Shown here piece after piece: positions 1 through 8,042 of a stretch of 64,000 nucleotides of DNA. The stretch's first letter is position 1. Each line of letters starts with the position of its first letter. The DNA comes from Streptomyces sp. FIT100. GTDB lineage: Bacteria; Actinomycetota; Actinomycetes; Streptomycetales; Streptomycetaceae. The stretch lies in contig NZ_CP075715.1 of the NCBI RefSeq assembly GCF_024584805.1, forward strand, positions 3,220,026 through 3,284,025, read 5' to 3'. Position numbers and translations under genes: made by a program. A model generated the notes under the pieces. That model saw only the letters and a program-made list of their open reading frames with translations. It ran no database searches and had not been told where the DNA came from.

Positions 1-68
1 CTGCCTCACGCAAGCCGATCCGCACCGTTCTCGTCCCCCCACCCCTGCCCCGGCAGAAGGAGACATGC

Positions 69-1073
69 GTGAGACGCCATCGCACAGCCACAGCCGTTCT
101 GTTAGCCGTCGGAGCTCTGCTCACCGGCGGCCTGAGCACCGCCGCCGCGGCCGTTCCCGCGCCGGTTCCGACCCACAGCGTCCCGGCCGCCGGACAGCAC
201 AAGGCGGCCGCCTTCTGGACCGCGGAGCGGATGCGCGGCGCCGTTCCGCTCGATCTGCACCTCGGCGCCGGTGAGTTGACGACCCTGAAGGCCCCGGAGC
301 GCGGCCCGGCGACGACCACCGTCGCCCCGACCGCCCTCGCCCCGGCAGCCTCCCCGGCCACACTCTCCCCGGCCACCGTCACCCCCGCCGCCTTCCCGCA
401 GGCGGGCGGGCCCTGGACCGGCGGCGGAGCGGTCGTGAAGACCTCGGGCCGGGTGTTCTTCACCTTCCAGGGCCGCACGGCATCCTGCTCCGGAAACGCT
501 GTGACCAGCCAGAACGCCAGCACGGTCATCACCGCCGGGCACTGCGTCAAGTACCAGGGCAGCTGGCACACCGACTGGGTCTTCGTGCCCGCTTACGACA
601 ACGGCCAGGCCCCGTACGGCCAGTGGACCGCCTCCAAGACCCTCACCACCCCGCAGTGGGAGGCGAGCGAGGACATCAACTACGACGTCGGCGCGGCGGT
701 CGTCGCCCCGCTGAACGGCCAGAAGCTGACGTCGGTCACCGGCGCGCAGGGCATCCAGTTCAACGGCGGCTACAACAAGCAGATGTACGCCTTCGGCTTC
801 CCCGCCGCGTCGCCGTACGACGGCACGAAGCTGATCCACTGCAGCGGGAACAGCTCGCGGGACTTCCTGCTCTCGAACGACCACAGCCTGGGCTGCAACA
901 TGACGGGCGGCTCCAGCGGCGGACCCTGGTTCACCGGCTTCAGCGAGTCGGCCGGCACCGGTCTGCAGGTCTCGGTGAACAGCTTCGGCTACACCTTCCT
1001 GCCGAACCGGATGTTCGGCCCGTACTTCGGCGATGAGGCGAAGGCCCTGTACGACACGGCTCAGGTGTCCTGA
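69..1073 (+). CDS. Secreted trypsin-like serine protease (S1/V8-like)
   Basis: 334 aa. An N-terminal signal peptide (basic RRHR, then a hydrophobic stretch ending in TAAAA) indicates export. A chymotrypsin-fold triad is visible: TAGHC with His about 158, a DVGAAVV segment with Asp about 206, and GGSSGGPW with Ser about 283; the fold resembles glutamyl-endopeptidase/V8-type bacterial proteases. The start is GTG at 69, because AAGGAG ends about 6 nt upstream; the ATG at 65 is in another frame. Codon 12 (102-104), inside the signal peptide, is TTA, the rare leucine codon read by the bldA tRNA, so translation is probably developmentally timed. A hairpin at 1082-1110 ends the unit. Substrate unknown. 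Confidence 0.9.
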   Translation: MRRHRTATAVLLAVGALLTGGLSTAAAAVPAPVPTHSVPAAGQHKAAAFWTAERMRGAVPLDLHLGAGELTTLKAPERGPATTTVAPTALAPAASPATLSPATVTPAAFPQAGGPWTGGGAVVKTSGRVFFTFQGRTASCSGNAVTSQNASTVITAGHCVKYQGSWHTDWVFVPAYDNGQAPYGQWTASKTLTTPQWEASEDINYDVGAAVVAPLNGQKLTSVTGAQGIQFNGGYNKQMYAFGFPAASPYDGTKLIHCSGNSSRDFLLSNDHSLGCNMTGGSSGGPWFTGFSESAGTGLQVSVNSFGYTFLPNRMFGPYFGDEAKALYDTAQVS

Positions 1074-1081
1074 CAGCGTCC

Positions 1082-1110
1082 GGCGCCGTGGGCGTACGCC
1101 CCACGGCGCC
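1082..1110 (+). terminator. Terminator hairpin after the protease gene
   Basis: A near-perfect GC-rich inverted repeat (GGCGCCGTGGGCG / CGCCCCACGGCGCC, one bulged base) lies 8 nt after the protease stop. The following 1111-1270 stretch is GC-rich, with short repeats around CGGTCCGG and CCCATGG, and shows no gene. Confidence 0.6.
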
Positions 1111-1270
1111 GGCGCGGCACCGACAGGCCGGCGGCGCGACCGCCGGCCCGGGCGCCGACCACCGGGCAGACCCATGGGCGGTCCGGCCGATGCGCGGGCC
1201 GGTCCATGCGCGGTCCGGCGGTGGCGCACGCCCATGGACGCCGCGCGTCCGGCTCCGTGAAGATGCTCGG

Positions 1271-2446
1271 ATGGCGACGACGCAGCACTGGGCGGACTTC
1301 CAGTACGAGATCTACCTCAACGGCATGACGGGCGCCGTGCCCCGGCTGCCCACCGATCTGACCAGGCTGGAGGAGTTGGCCGAACACCGGCTCGGGCCCG
1401 GCCCGTTCGGCTATGTCGCGGGCAGCGCGGGCAGCGGCAGCACCGCGCGCGCCAACCGCGCCGCCCTCGACCGCTGGCGGATCGTGCCGCGCATGCTGCG
1501 CGATGTGCACGAGCGCGATCTGTCGGTGGAGGTACTGGGGCGGACGATCCCCGCGCCGCTCGCCCTCGCGCCCGTCGGCGTGCTGTCGATCATGCATCCG
1601 GACGCCGAACCGGCCGCAGCGCGGGCCGCCGCGGCGCGCGGAGTGCCGTACATCCTCTCCTCGGCGTCGAGCACCCCGATGGAGCAGGTCGCCGAGGCGA
1701 TGGGCGAAGGCGAGCGGTGGTTCCAGCTGTACTGGGCAAAGGACCGCGACGTCACCGAGTCCTTCCTGAACCGGGCCGAGGCGGCCGGCTACACGGCGCT
1801 GTTCGTCACCCTGGACACCCCGCTGCTGGCCTGGCGGCCCCGCGATCTCGACCAGGCGTACCTGCCCTTCCTGCACGGGGTCGGCACGGCCAACTACTTC
1901 TCCGACCCGGCCTTCCGGGCGGGCCTCGCCAAGCCCGTCCACGAGGATCCGAACGCGGCCGTGATGCACTTCGTCGGCATGTTCTCCGACCCGGCCAAGA
2001 CCTGGCCGGACCTGGACTTCCTGCGCGAGCGCTGGGACGGACCGATCGTGCTCAAGGGCGTCCTGCACCCGGACGACGCCCGCCGCGCCGCCGACGCGGG
2101 CATGGACGGCGTCGTGGTCTCCAACCACGGCGGCCGCCAGGTGGCCGGTTCCGTGGCCGCGGCCGACGCGCTGCCACAGGTCGTCGAGGCCGTCGGCGAC
2201 CGGCTGACCGTGCTCTTCGACAGCGGGGTGCGCACCGGCGACGACATCGTCAAGGCCCTCGCGCTCGGCGCCCGCGCGGTGCTCCTGGGCCGCCCGTACG
2301 CCTACGGCCTCGGCCTCGACGGCCAGGCGGGCGTGGACCACGTCCTACGCTGTCTGCTCGCCGAACTCGACCTGACGCTGGCGCTCTCGGGCCACGCGGG
2401 CCCGGGCTCGCTGACCGCCGACGACCTGCTGAGGAGCCCCGCATGA
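1271..2446 (+). CDS. FMN-dependent alpha-hydroxy-acid oxidase (lactate 2-monooxygenase-like)
   Basis: 391 aa, a full-length TIM-barrel flavoprotein of the glycolate/lactate oxidase family. Family marks are YVAGSAGS near residue 50, the FMN-contacting LAPVG, and the SNHGGRQ loop with the catalytic base His at about 286, followed by an FDSGVRTG phosphate-binding segment and LLGRPYAYGL. The FNRAEAAG-type insertion and overall length fit lactate 2-monooxygenase-like actinobacterial enzymes, but the substrate is not proven. The start is ATG at 1271 (MATTQHWADFQ), where family similarity begins; the frame is open further upstream. The gene overlaps the next one by ATGA, so the two are translationally coupled. 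Confidence 0.87.
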   Translation: MATTQHWADFQYEIYLNGMTGAVPRLPTDLTRLEELAEHRLGPGPFGYVAGSAGSGSTARANRAALDRWRIVPRMLRDVHERDLSVEVLGRTIPAPLALAPVGVLSIMHPDAEPAAARAAAARGVPYILSSASSTPMEQVAEAMGEGERWFQLYWAKDRDVTESFLNRAEAAGYTALFVTLDTPLLAWRPRDLDQAYLPFLHGVGTANYFSDPAFRAGLAKPVHEDPNAAVMHFVGMFSDPAKTWPDLDFLRERWDGPIVLKGVLHPDDARRAADAGMDGVVVSNHGGRQVAGSVAAADALPQVVEAVGDRLTVLFDSGVRTGDDIVKALALGARAVLLGRPYAYGLGLDGQAGVDHVLRCLLAELDLTLALSGHAGPGSLTADDLLRSPA

Positions 2447-3417
2447 GCAGCCCCACCCGGAACGTCCTGGCGGTCATCTCCCCCCACGTCGGCGGCCGTT
2501 CCGCCGGAGCCGCGCTGGCGGGCCTGATCCCCGGCGCCCGGGTGACCGTCGTCGAGACGACGGACGAGGACCCGGCGGCCCTGCGCGACGCGCACGTCGT
2601 CATCACCGGCCTCGGCCCGGTGACCGCGGACCACATCGCGGCCGCCCCGGCCCTGGAGCTGATCCAGTGCGCGAGCCACGGCTACGACTACATCGACCTG
2701 GACGCGGCCCGCGCCCGCTCCGTCCCCGTCTGCACCATCGGCTCCAGCGGCGCGGAGAAGCAGAACGTCGCCGAGCAGACCTTCGCCCTCATGCTCGCCC
2801 TCGCCAAACAGCTCGTCCCGGCCCATACCGCCCTCATCGACGCCGACTGGGCGCTGCCGCGCCTCCAGCGGTCGATCACCGAACTCTCCGGCAAGACCCT
2901 CGGCGTCGTCGGCCTCGGCCACATCGGCGGGGAAGTCGCCCGCCGCGCCGTCGCGTTCGACATGACCGTCCTCTACGCGGCCCCGCGCCGCGCCCCGGAG
3001 GAGACCGAGTCCCGCCTCGGCGCCCGCCACGTCCCCCTCGACGAACTCCTGCGCACCTCCGACTACATCACCCTCCACGCCCCGCTCACCGCCTCGACCC
3101 GCCACCTCGTCGACGCCGACCGCCTCGCCCTCCTCAAGCCCACGGCCTTCCTCGTCAACACCGCCCGCGGCGCCCTCGTCGACCAGGAAGCCCTCGCCGA
3201 CGCCCTCACCGCCGGCACCCTGGCCGGCGCCGGCATCGACGTCTTCGACCCCGAGCCCCCGCCCCCCACCCTGCGCCTGCTCACCGCCCCGAACGTGGTC
3301 CTGTCCCCCCACGTCGCGGGCGTCACCCGCGAGACCCTGGTCCGCATCGCACTCGCGGCGGTCCAGAACGTCACCGAGTACCTGGAGGGCAAGCCGCTGC
3401 GGGACGTCGTTCCGTAG
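2443..3417 (+). CDS. D-isomer-specific 2-hydroxyacid dehydrogenase, NAD-dependent
   Basis: 324 aa. Rossmann motif GLGHIGGEVARR sits in the middle of the protein. Catalytic residues of the D-2-hydroxyacid dehydrogenase family are visible: Arg in NTARGALVD, Glu in the DVFDPEPP region, and His in SPHVAG. The family includes glyoxylate/hydroxypyruvate reductases and phosphoglycerate dehydrogenases; no ACT domain is present, so SerA is unlikely. The ATGA overlap with the hydroxy-acid oxidase gene suggests that both interconvert 2-oxo and 2-hydroxy acids in one pathway, which is inference. The strong hairpin at 3473-3508 follows. Confidence 0.87.
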   Translation: MSSPTRNVLAVISPHVGGRSAGAALAGLIPGARVTVVETTDEDPAALRDAHVVITGLGPVTADHIAAAPALELIQCASHGYDYIDLDAARARSVPVCTIGSSGAEKQNVAEQTFALMLALAKQLVPAHTALIDADWALPRLQRSITELSGKTLGVVGLGHIGGEVARRAVAFDMTVLYAAPRRAPEETESRLGARHVPLDELLRTSDYITLHAPLTASTRHLVDADRLALLKPTAFLVNTARGALVDQEALADALTAGTLAGAGIDVFDPEPPPPTLRLLTAPNVVLSPHVAGVTRETLVRIALAAVQNVTEYLEGKPLRDVVP

Positions 3418-3472
3418 GAACGCCCCGAGACACCCCTGGACGCGGGCAGTTCATCCAGCACCCACGGCACGA

Positions 3473-3508
3473 CAAAGCCCCTGCCGGATTTCCCCGGCAG
3501 GGGCTTTG
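3473..3508. terminator. Bidirectional rho-independent-type terminator
   Basis: A perfect inverted repeat, CAAAGCCCCTGCCGG / CCGGCAGGGGCTTTG, with a short loop. It lies between the dehydrogenase stop (3417, plus) and the 3' end of tRNA-Ala (3517, minus), so it can stop transcription from both sides. Confidence 0.85.
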
Positions 3509-3516
3509 ACCTGTTG

Positions 3517-3590
3517 TGGACCTGAGGGGATTTGAACCCCTGACCCCCTCGATGCGAACGAGGTGCGCTACCAGTCTGCGCCACAGGCCC
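3517..3590 (-). tRNA. tRNA-Ala (anticodon CGC)
   Basis: On the minus strand a 74-nt cloverleaf can be drawn. The acceptor stem is GGGCCTG / CAGGTCC with discriminator A, and the D-arm contains CTGGTAGCGCA. The anticodon stem CCTCG/CGAGG carries loop TTCGCAT, which gives anticodon CGC (reads Ala codon GCG). The T-arm contains GGTTCAAATCC. CCA is not encoded, as is common in Streptomyces. The bidirectional hairpin 3473-3508 lies 8 nt past the 3' end. Confidence 0.95.
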
Positions 3591-3700
3591 TTGCAACGAG
3601 TGAAACCTTAGCATCCCGATCGGGGTGCTTGGAAATCCGTTCTCCGCTGGTCAGCGGAGGCGGGGTTTCGCAGGTCGCACCCGTCGGACCGCCCGTCGTC

Positions 3701-4732
3701 TCACTCGTTGGCCGCCCGGGGGCGGTCGTCGTCCGCGTACTGGTCGAAGAGCGGGGTGCGGCCGTGGTCCCGGGTGGTGCGGCGGGGCGGGGTGGTGCGC
3801 TGGCGCGGGGGTGCGGCGGGCGGGGTGGGTTCGGCCGGGGAGGAGCGGGCCGAGCTCCAGGTCTCCGGGTCCGTGACGTCGATGCCGCTGGTGGCGCGCG
3901 GGGCGACCGGGGCCGTGACGTACGTGGGGAGCGGGACCGGGACCGGGTCCCAGCTGTCGCCGCGGGCCGGGCCCGGGTCGCGCTGCTGGTCGACCCACTC
4001 CGCGTGGTCCGTCTGCTCGACCAGGGCGCGGCGGCCCGCCTCCTGCGGGGAGACCGAGGGGGCGGGCTCGGGCTCGGGGCGGGACGGCTCCGGCTCCTCG
4101 TCCTGCTTCGCGGCGGGCGCGGGCGGCCGGCGGCGCTCGCGGAGGCGCTTCGCCGCTGCCTCCGCGCGGCGCCGGTCCATGACGTACACGAAGCGGCGGC
4201 GCTCCTGCGCGCGTAGATGCGCGATGTAGACGGTCAGCAGGACCGCCGGGGCCGCGGGCGCCCAGAGCAAGCCGAGCCCGCCGACTGCGGCGACGATCGC
4301 GCCGAGTGTGAAGGCGAGGAAGAGGATCACCGTGGTGCGCCGGCGGCGCGCGAGGACCTTCGAGCGCTGGGCCCGCGCGGCGGCGGAGCCCGCCGGGCCG
4401 CTCGGGCGCGGGGCTCGCGCCGCGGGCCGGATACGGGCTTCCGTACGGGCCGGAGGCGCGGCGAAGGCCCGGACGTCGACGGAACTCAATCGGTCCGTCT
4501 CGGCATCCGGCTCGGCGTCGGCGGGCTGTTCCTCCTCGGCGGCGCGCTCCCGCAGCTCCTTGGCGTACCGGCGCTCCATTCCCGCCCGTCCGGACAGCAG
4601 CCGGATGGCGGTGCTGAAGCGTTCCGTCGGACGGGCTTCGTTGAGCTCGTCCTGCCTGCGGAGCCACATCGGCACCAAGTAGGCGGCCCAGGCCCCGACG
4701 ATGACTGCATAGATGAGGCCGCTGCTGCTCAC
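3701..4732 (-). CDS. sepX: SepX/GlpR: membrane receptor for gephyrin-like MoeA
   Basis: 343 aa, GTG start. The N-terminus MSSSGLIYAVIVGAWAAYLVPMW is a transmembrane segment followed by a polar, charged region (RRQDELNEARPTERFSTAIRLLSG). A second hydrophobic pair lies around residues 130-165 (LFLAFTLGAIVAAVGGLGLLW), then a basic, Arg-rich part and a Pro-rich tail. This architecture matches the actinobacterial family named GlpR in corynebacteria and SepX in Streptomyces, a septation protein that binds the gephyrin-like Glp. The neighbouring Glp/MoeA gene (6704-8038) fits. Function is transferred from family knowledge, not shown by the sequence itself. Confidence 0.83.
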   Translation of the reverse strand: MSSSGLIYAVIVGAWAAYLVPMWLRRQDELNEARPTERFSTAIRLLSGRAGMERRYAKELRERAAEEEQPADAEPDAETDRLSSVDVRAFAAPPARTEARIRPAARAPRPSGPAGSAAARAQRSKVLARRRRTTVILFLAFTLGAIVAAVGGLGLLWAPAAPAVLLTVYIAHLRAQERRRFVYVMDRRRAEAAAKRLRERRRPPAPAAKQDEEPEPSRPEPEPAPSVSPQEAGRRALVEQTDHAEWVDQQRDPGPARGDSWDPVPVPLPTYVTAPVAPRATSGIDVTDPETWSSARSSPAEPTPPAAPPRQRTTPPRRTTRDHGRTPLFDQYADDDRPRAANE

Positions 4733-4874
4733 GCTTCACACCGTAGAGGGGTTCGCGCGAGGGCATCGGCCAATTGGCCCGGTGTGTCGCACGATCTGGC
4801 TGATATCACTGACTTTTTTTGTGATTCTTCGGATCGCCGGGCGATCGAGTCCCGATCAAATTCGAACAGTTATT
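4733..4874. other. AT-richer intergenic stretch upstream of sepX
   Basis: 142 nt, unusually AT-rich for this window. It includes a run of seven T at 4815-4821, a short palindrome GATCGCCGGGCGATC, and the AT-rich stop region of the GNAT gene. It may combine a terminator for the GNAT transcript with a promoter for sepX on the minus strand; I cannot assign boxes with confidence. Confidence 0.3.
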
Positions 4875-5480
4875 TTATTTCTCATGTCGCGCGGGTCGTG
4901 CCTGGTGCCAGCGGCGGAGCAACCCGTCCGGGACCTCCTCGGCGGTCAGCGCGAAGACCAGATGGTCCCGCCACGCACCGTCGATGTGGAGATAGCGGGG
5001 GCGGAGTCCCTCTTCCCGGAATCCGAGTTTCTCGACGACCCTGCGGCTCGGCCCGTTCTCCGGGCGAATACAGACCTCGATGCGGTGCAGTCCGACCGTG
5101 CGGAAGCAGTGGTCGACGGCGAGGGCGACCGCCGTCGGCATCACACCGCGGCCCGCGACATCGCGGTCGACCCAGTAGCCGACATGGCCCGAGCACATCG
5201 ACCCCCAGGTGATCCCGGCGACGGTGAGCTGGCCGACGAGCTCGCCCTTGAACTCGATCACGAACGGCAGCATCCGGCCGGCGTTGGCCTCGGCCCGCAG
5301 ATGGCGGACCATCTGGCGGTACGTGGGGCGCTGGGCGAGCGGGCCGCCGGGCGGGGGCGGCGGGATGGTCGCCTCCCAGGGGCGCAGCCAGTCCCGGTTG
5401 CGCCGGTTCACCTCGCGCCAGATCCGCTGGTCGCGCAGCCTTATCGGGCGGAGGGTGACCTCACCGTCCGTCAGCACCAC
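4875..5480 (-). CDS. GNAT N-acetyltransferase (RimJ/RimL type)
   Basis: 201 aa, GTG start. GNAT features include an N-terminal beta strand LRPIRLRDQRIWREVN, the acetyl-CoA loop in the VGYWVDRDVAGRGVMPTAV region (R-x-x-G-x-G/A-like), and the C-terminal IRPENGPSRRVVEKLGFREEG that is typical of RimJ-like N-alpha-acetyltransferases. The gene stands between mogA/moaB and sepX in the same direction, 17 nt after the mogA stop, so it is likely the distal part of the molybdenum-cofactor operon. Acceptor protein unknown. Confidence 0.83.
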   Translation of the reverse strand: MVLTDGEVTLRPIRLRDQRIWREVNRRNRDWLRPWEATIPPPPPGGPLAQRPTYRQMVRHLRAEANAGRMLPFVIEFKGELVGQLTVAGITWGSMCSGHVGYWVDRDVAGRGVMPTAVALAVDHCFRTVGLHRIEVCIRPENGPSRRVVEKLGFREEGLRPRYLHIDGAWRDHLVFALTAEEVPDGLLRRWHQARPARHEK

Positions 5481-5497
5481 GGGCCAGGAGGGGGCGT

Positions 5498-6160
5498 TCA
5501 GCGCCGGCTCCCCGAGTGCCCATCCGCGCCGGCTGCACCGGCCGGTCCGTCCGAGCCGTCCGGTGCGCCCGCGCCGTCCGGTGCGCCCGCGCTTGCCGGT
5601 CCTGCCGGTCTGGGGTGGTCGCTGCCGTGGATCTGGTCGACCGCGTGCGGCAGGATCCGGCCGAGGACGACGAGCCCGTCCCGTACCCCGCCCGTGGAGC
5701 CCGGCAGGTTGACGATCAGGGTGCGGCCGCCGGCGACGCCTGCCAGCCCCCGGGAGAGCGCGGCTGTCGGGACCTTCGCCAGTCCGTGCGCCCGGATCGC
5801 CTCCGGGATGCCCGCGATCTCGTAGTCGAGGACCCGCCGGGTGGCGTCGGGGGTGCGGTCGGTGGGCGAGATGCCGGTGCCGCCGGTGGTGAGGATGACG
5901 TCGTACGCCGCGGCGACGCCCTCGCGCAGCGCCGCCTCGACCGGGTCGCCGTCGGGGACGACGCGGGGGCCGTCGACCTCGAAGCCCATGGCCGCGAGAC
6001 CCTCGGCGAGCAGCGGCCCGCCCTTGTCCTCGTAGACCCCGGCCGAGGCGCGGTTGGAGGCGGTCACGACCAGAGCGCGGCGCGCCGGCCGGGCGGCGTC
6101 CGGGGCGCGGGACGCGTCGGCGTGCGCGTGGCTGTGGACCTCGCCGCCGCGCGGGGTCAT
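5498..6160 (-). CDS. MogA/MoaB family molybdopterin adenylyltransferase
   Basis: 220 aa. The MoCF-binding fold is visible: an [13 protein letters not shown] strand, then the signature [19 protein letters not shown] and the [14 protein letters not shown] segment, which in MogA/MoaB bind molybdopterin and ATP. The family adenylates molybdopterin before Mo insertion. The C-terminus is a low-complexity Gly/Ala/Pro/Asp tail (AGAPDG repeats) absent from the core fold. The ATG at 6160 overlaps the moaC stop (ATGA), so it is coupled to moaC. Confidence 0.9.
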   Translation of the reverse strand: MTPRGGEVHSHAHADASRAPDAARPARRALVVTASNRASAGVYEDKGGPLLAEGLAAMGFEVDGPRVVPDGDPVEAALREGVAAAYDVILTTGGTGISPTDRTPDATRRVLDYEIAGIPEAIRAHGLAKVPTAALSRGLAGVAGGRTLIVNLPGSTGGVRDGLVVLGRILPHAVDQIHGSDHPRPAGPASAGAPDGAGAPDGSDGPAGAAGADGHSGSRR

Positions 6161-6648
6161 CGTGCGGCTCCCTCGCGCGTCCAGTCGCCCGATTTGCCGC
6201 CCGTCTTCTCCTCGACCCGTACGTCCGTGATGACCGCGGCCTTGTCGACCGCCTTGATCATGTCGACGACGGTCAGCGCGGCCACGGAGACCGCGGTCAG
6301 GGCCTCCATCTCGACGCCGGTACGGTCCGTCGTCCTCACCGTCGCGGTGATCTCGACGGCGTCGTCGGCGAGGGACAGGTCCAGCTTCACGCCCGAGACG
6401 GAGAGGGGGTGGCAGAGGGGGATCAGGTCGGGGGTCCGCTTGGCGCCCATGATCCCGGCGATCCGGGCGGTGGCGAGGGCGTCTCCCTTGGGGACCCCTT
6501 CGCCCCGCAGCAGCTCGACGACGCGCGGCGAGACGAGGACCCGGCCGCTCGCGCGGGCGGTGCGCGCGGTGACGCTCTTCTCCGAGACGTCGACCATACG
6601 GGCCGCGCCCGCCTCGTCGATGTGGGTGAGTCCTTGCTGCGCGCTCAT
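6157..6648 (-). CDS. moaC: MoaC, cyclic pyranopterin monophosphate synthase
   Basis: 163 aa, the usual MoaC length. The protein carries the family motifs [37 protein letters not shown] and MIKAVDK, which line the active site that converts 3',8-cH2GTP to cyclic pyranopterin monophosphate in molybdenum-cofactor synthesis. The catalytic Lys of the C-terminal MIKAVDK region and the HP of LCHPL are present. It lies between moeA/glp and mogA/moaB in one leftward transcription unit. Confidence 0.96.
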   Translation of the reverse strand: MSAQQGLTHIDEAGAARMVDVSEKSVTARTARASGRVLVSPRVVELLRGEGVPKGDALATARIAGIMGAKRTPDLIPLCHPLSVSGVKLDLSLADDAVEITATVRTTDRTGVEMEALTAVSVAALTVVDMIKAVDKAAVITDVRVEEKTGGKSGDWTREGAAR

Positions 6649-6703
6649 TGCTGTGGCTCCCGGTCACTGTGTGGTCAGACACCGTACCGCCACGGCCGGG
6701 GGG

Positions 6704-8038
6704 TCAGCCGAGCAGGACCACCTCCGTCCGGGTGCCCGGCTCCAGCGACGTGACGTCCTCGGGGACCACGATCAGCGAGTCGGCCCGGGCGAGGGCCGCG
6801 ATCAGGTGGGACCCGCTGCCGCCGACGGGGGTGACGGTGCCCTCCTCCGCATCGTAGGCACCACGCAGGAACTGGCGCTTCCCGGCGGGCGAGGGCAGCG
6901 CCTTGTCGGTGCGCAGCTCGGCGCTCACACGCGACCGGTGCACGTCCTTCAGCCCCATCAGGGCGCGGATGGCGGGGCGCACGAACAGCTCGAAGGAGAC
7001 GTACGACGACACGGGGTTGCCGGGGAGGGCGAGCAGCGGGGTGCGGTCGGGGCCGATCGAGCCGAAGCCCTGCGGCTTGCCCGGCTGCATGGCGAGCGTG
7101 CGGAAGTCGATCCCGCTGCCGGGCTCGTCCTCGTCGCCGGCCGAGGACAGCGCCTCCTTGACGACGTCGTACGCCCCGACGCTGACACCGCCCGTGGTGA
7201 CAAGCAGGTCGGCGCGGATGAGCTGGTCCTCGATGGTCGCGCGCAGCTCGTCGGCGTCGTCGGTGACGGCGCCGACCCGATAGGCGATGGCCCCGGCGTC
7301 CCGGGCGGCGGCGGTGAGCGCGTAGCTGTTCGAGTCGTAGATCTTGCCCTCGCTCAGCTCCTCGCCCGGCTGGACCAGTTCGCTGCCGGTGGAGAGGACG
7401 ACGACGCGCGGGCGGGGGCGCACGCGCACGCTGCCGCGGCCGATCGCGGCGAGCAGGCCGATCTGCGGCGGGCCGAGGACCGTGCCCTCGGCCAGGGCGA
7501 GATCGCCGGCCTGGACGTCGCTGCCGCGGGCACGGACGTGGGCCCGCAGCTCCGCGGGCCGGTGGACGCGGACCTCGCCGGTCGCGCCCTCGGGCGCGGC
7601 ACCGGCCGGGCGCATGGCCGTCGCCGCTCCGGAGCCCGTGCCGCCGTCGGTCCACTCGACGGGGACGACGGCCTCGGCGCCGGGTGGCAGCGGGGCGCCG
7701 GTCATGATGCGGACGGCCTGTCCGGGGCCGACGGCGGGCGGCTCGCCGCTGCCCGCCGCGACATCGCCGACGACGGTGAGGACCGCGGGGAACTCCTCGC
7801 TCGCGCCCGCGACATCGGCGACCCGGACCGCGTATCCGTCCATCGAGCTGTTGTCGAAGGGCGGCAGGGCGACCGGGACGGTGATGTCCTCGACGAGGAC
7901 ACAGCCCTGGGCGTCGGAGAGCTGCATCTCGATGGGGTCGAGGGGGCGGACCGCGCCGAGGATGTCCTCCAGGTGCTCGTCCACGGACCACAGGGAGGAC
8001 GGGCCTGAGCCCGTCCCCGGTGTTGCGGTACTGCTCAA
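6704..8038 (-). CDS. moeA: Gephyrin-like molybdotransferase Glp (MoeA family)
   Basis: 444 aa. MoeA domain order is N-terminal SVDEHLEDIL, PFDNSSMDGYAV (MoeA signature), MTGAPLPPGAEAVVPVE, STGSELV, IYDSNSYAL, VTTGGVSVGAYD, and the C-terminal domain IV. The family inserts molybdate into adenylated molybdopterin; in actinobacteria this paralogue, called Glp, also binds FtsZ and the membrane protein GlpR/SepX. I place the start at TTG 8038, 4 nt after the galU stop, because GAGGAG (inside the galU end) lies 9 nt upstream and the peptide before it (codons back to 8131) overlaps galU and looks non-conserved. Confidence 0.88.
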   Translation of the reverse strand: MSSTATPGTGSGPSSLWSVDEHLEDILGAVRPLDPIEMQLSDAQGCVLVEDITVPVALPPFDNSSMDGYAVRVADVAGASEEFPAVLTVVGDVAAGSGEPPAVGPGQAVRIMTGAPLPPGAEAVVPVEWTDGGTGSGAATAMRPAGAAPEGATGEVRVHRPAELRAHVRARGSDVQAGDLALAEGTVLGPPQIGLLAAIGRGSVRVRPRPRVVVLSTGSELVQPGEELSEGKIYDSNSYALTAAARDAGAIAYRVGAVTDDADELRATIEDQLIRADLLVTTGGVSVGAYDVVKEALSSAGDEDEPGSGIDFRTLAMQPGKPQGFGSIGPDRTPLLALPGNPVSSYVSFELFVRPAIRALMGLKDVHRSRVSAELRTDKALPSPAGKRQFLRGAYDAEEGTVTPVGGSGSHLIAALARADSLIVVPEDVTSLEPGTRTEVVLLG

Positions 8039-8042
8039 AGTG

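Noticed and set aside
102..1235. 377-aa minus-strand frame over the protease gene
   Set aside because: Gly/Arg/Ala-rich with no motif; the plus strand has a signal peptide and catalytic triad.
3651..4766. 371-aa minus frame overlapping sepX
   Set aside because: Arg/Pro-rich shadow in another frame of the same strand; sepX has membrane segments and family features.
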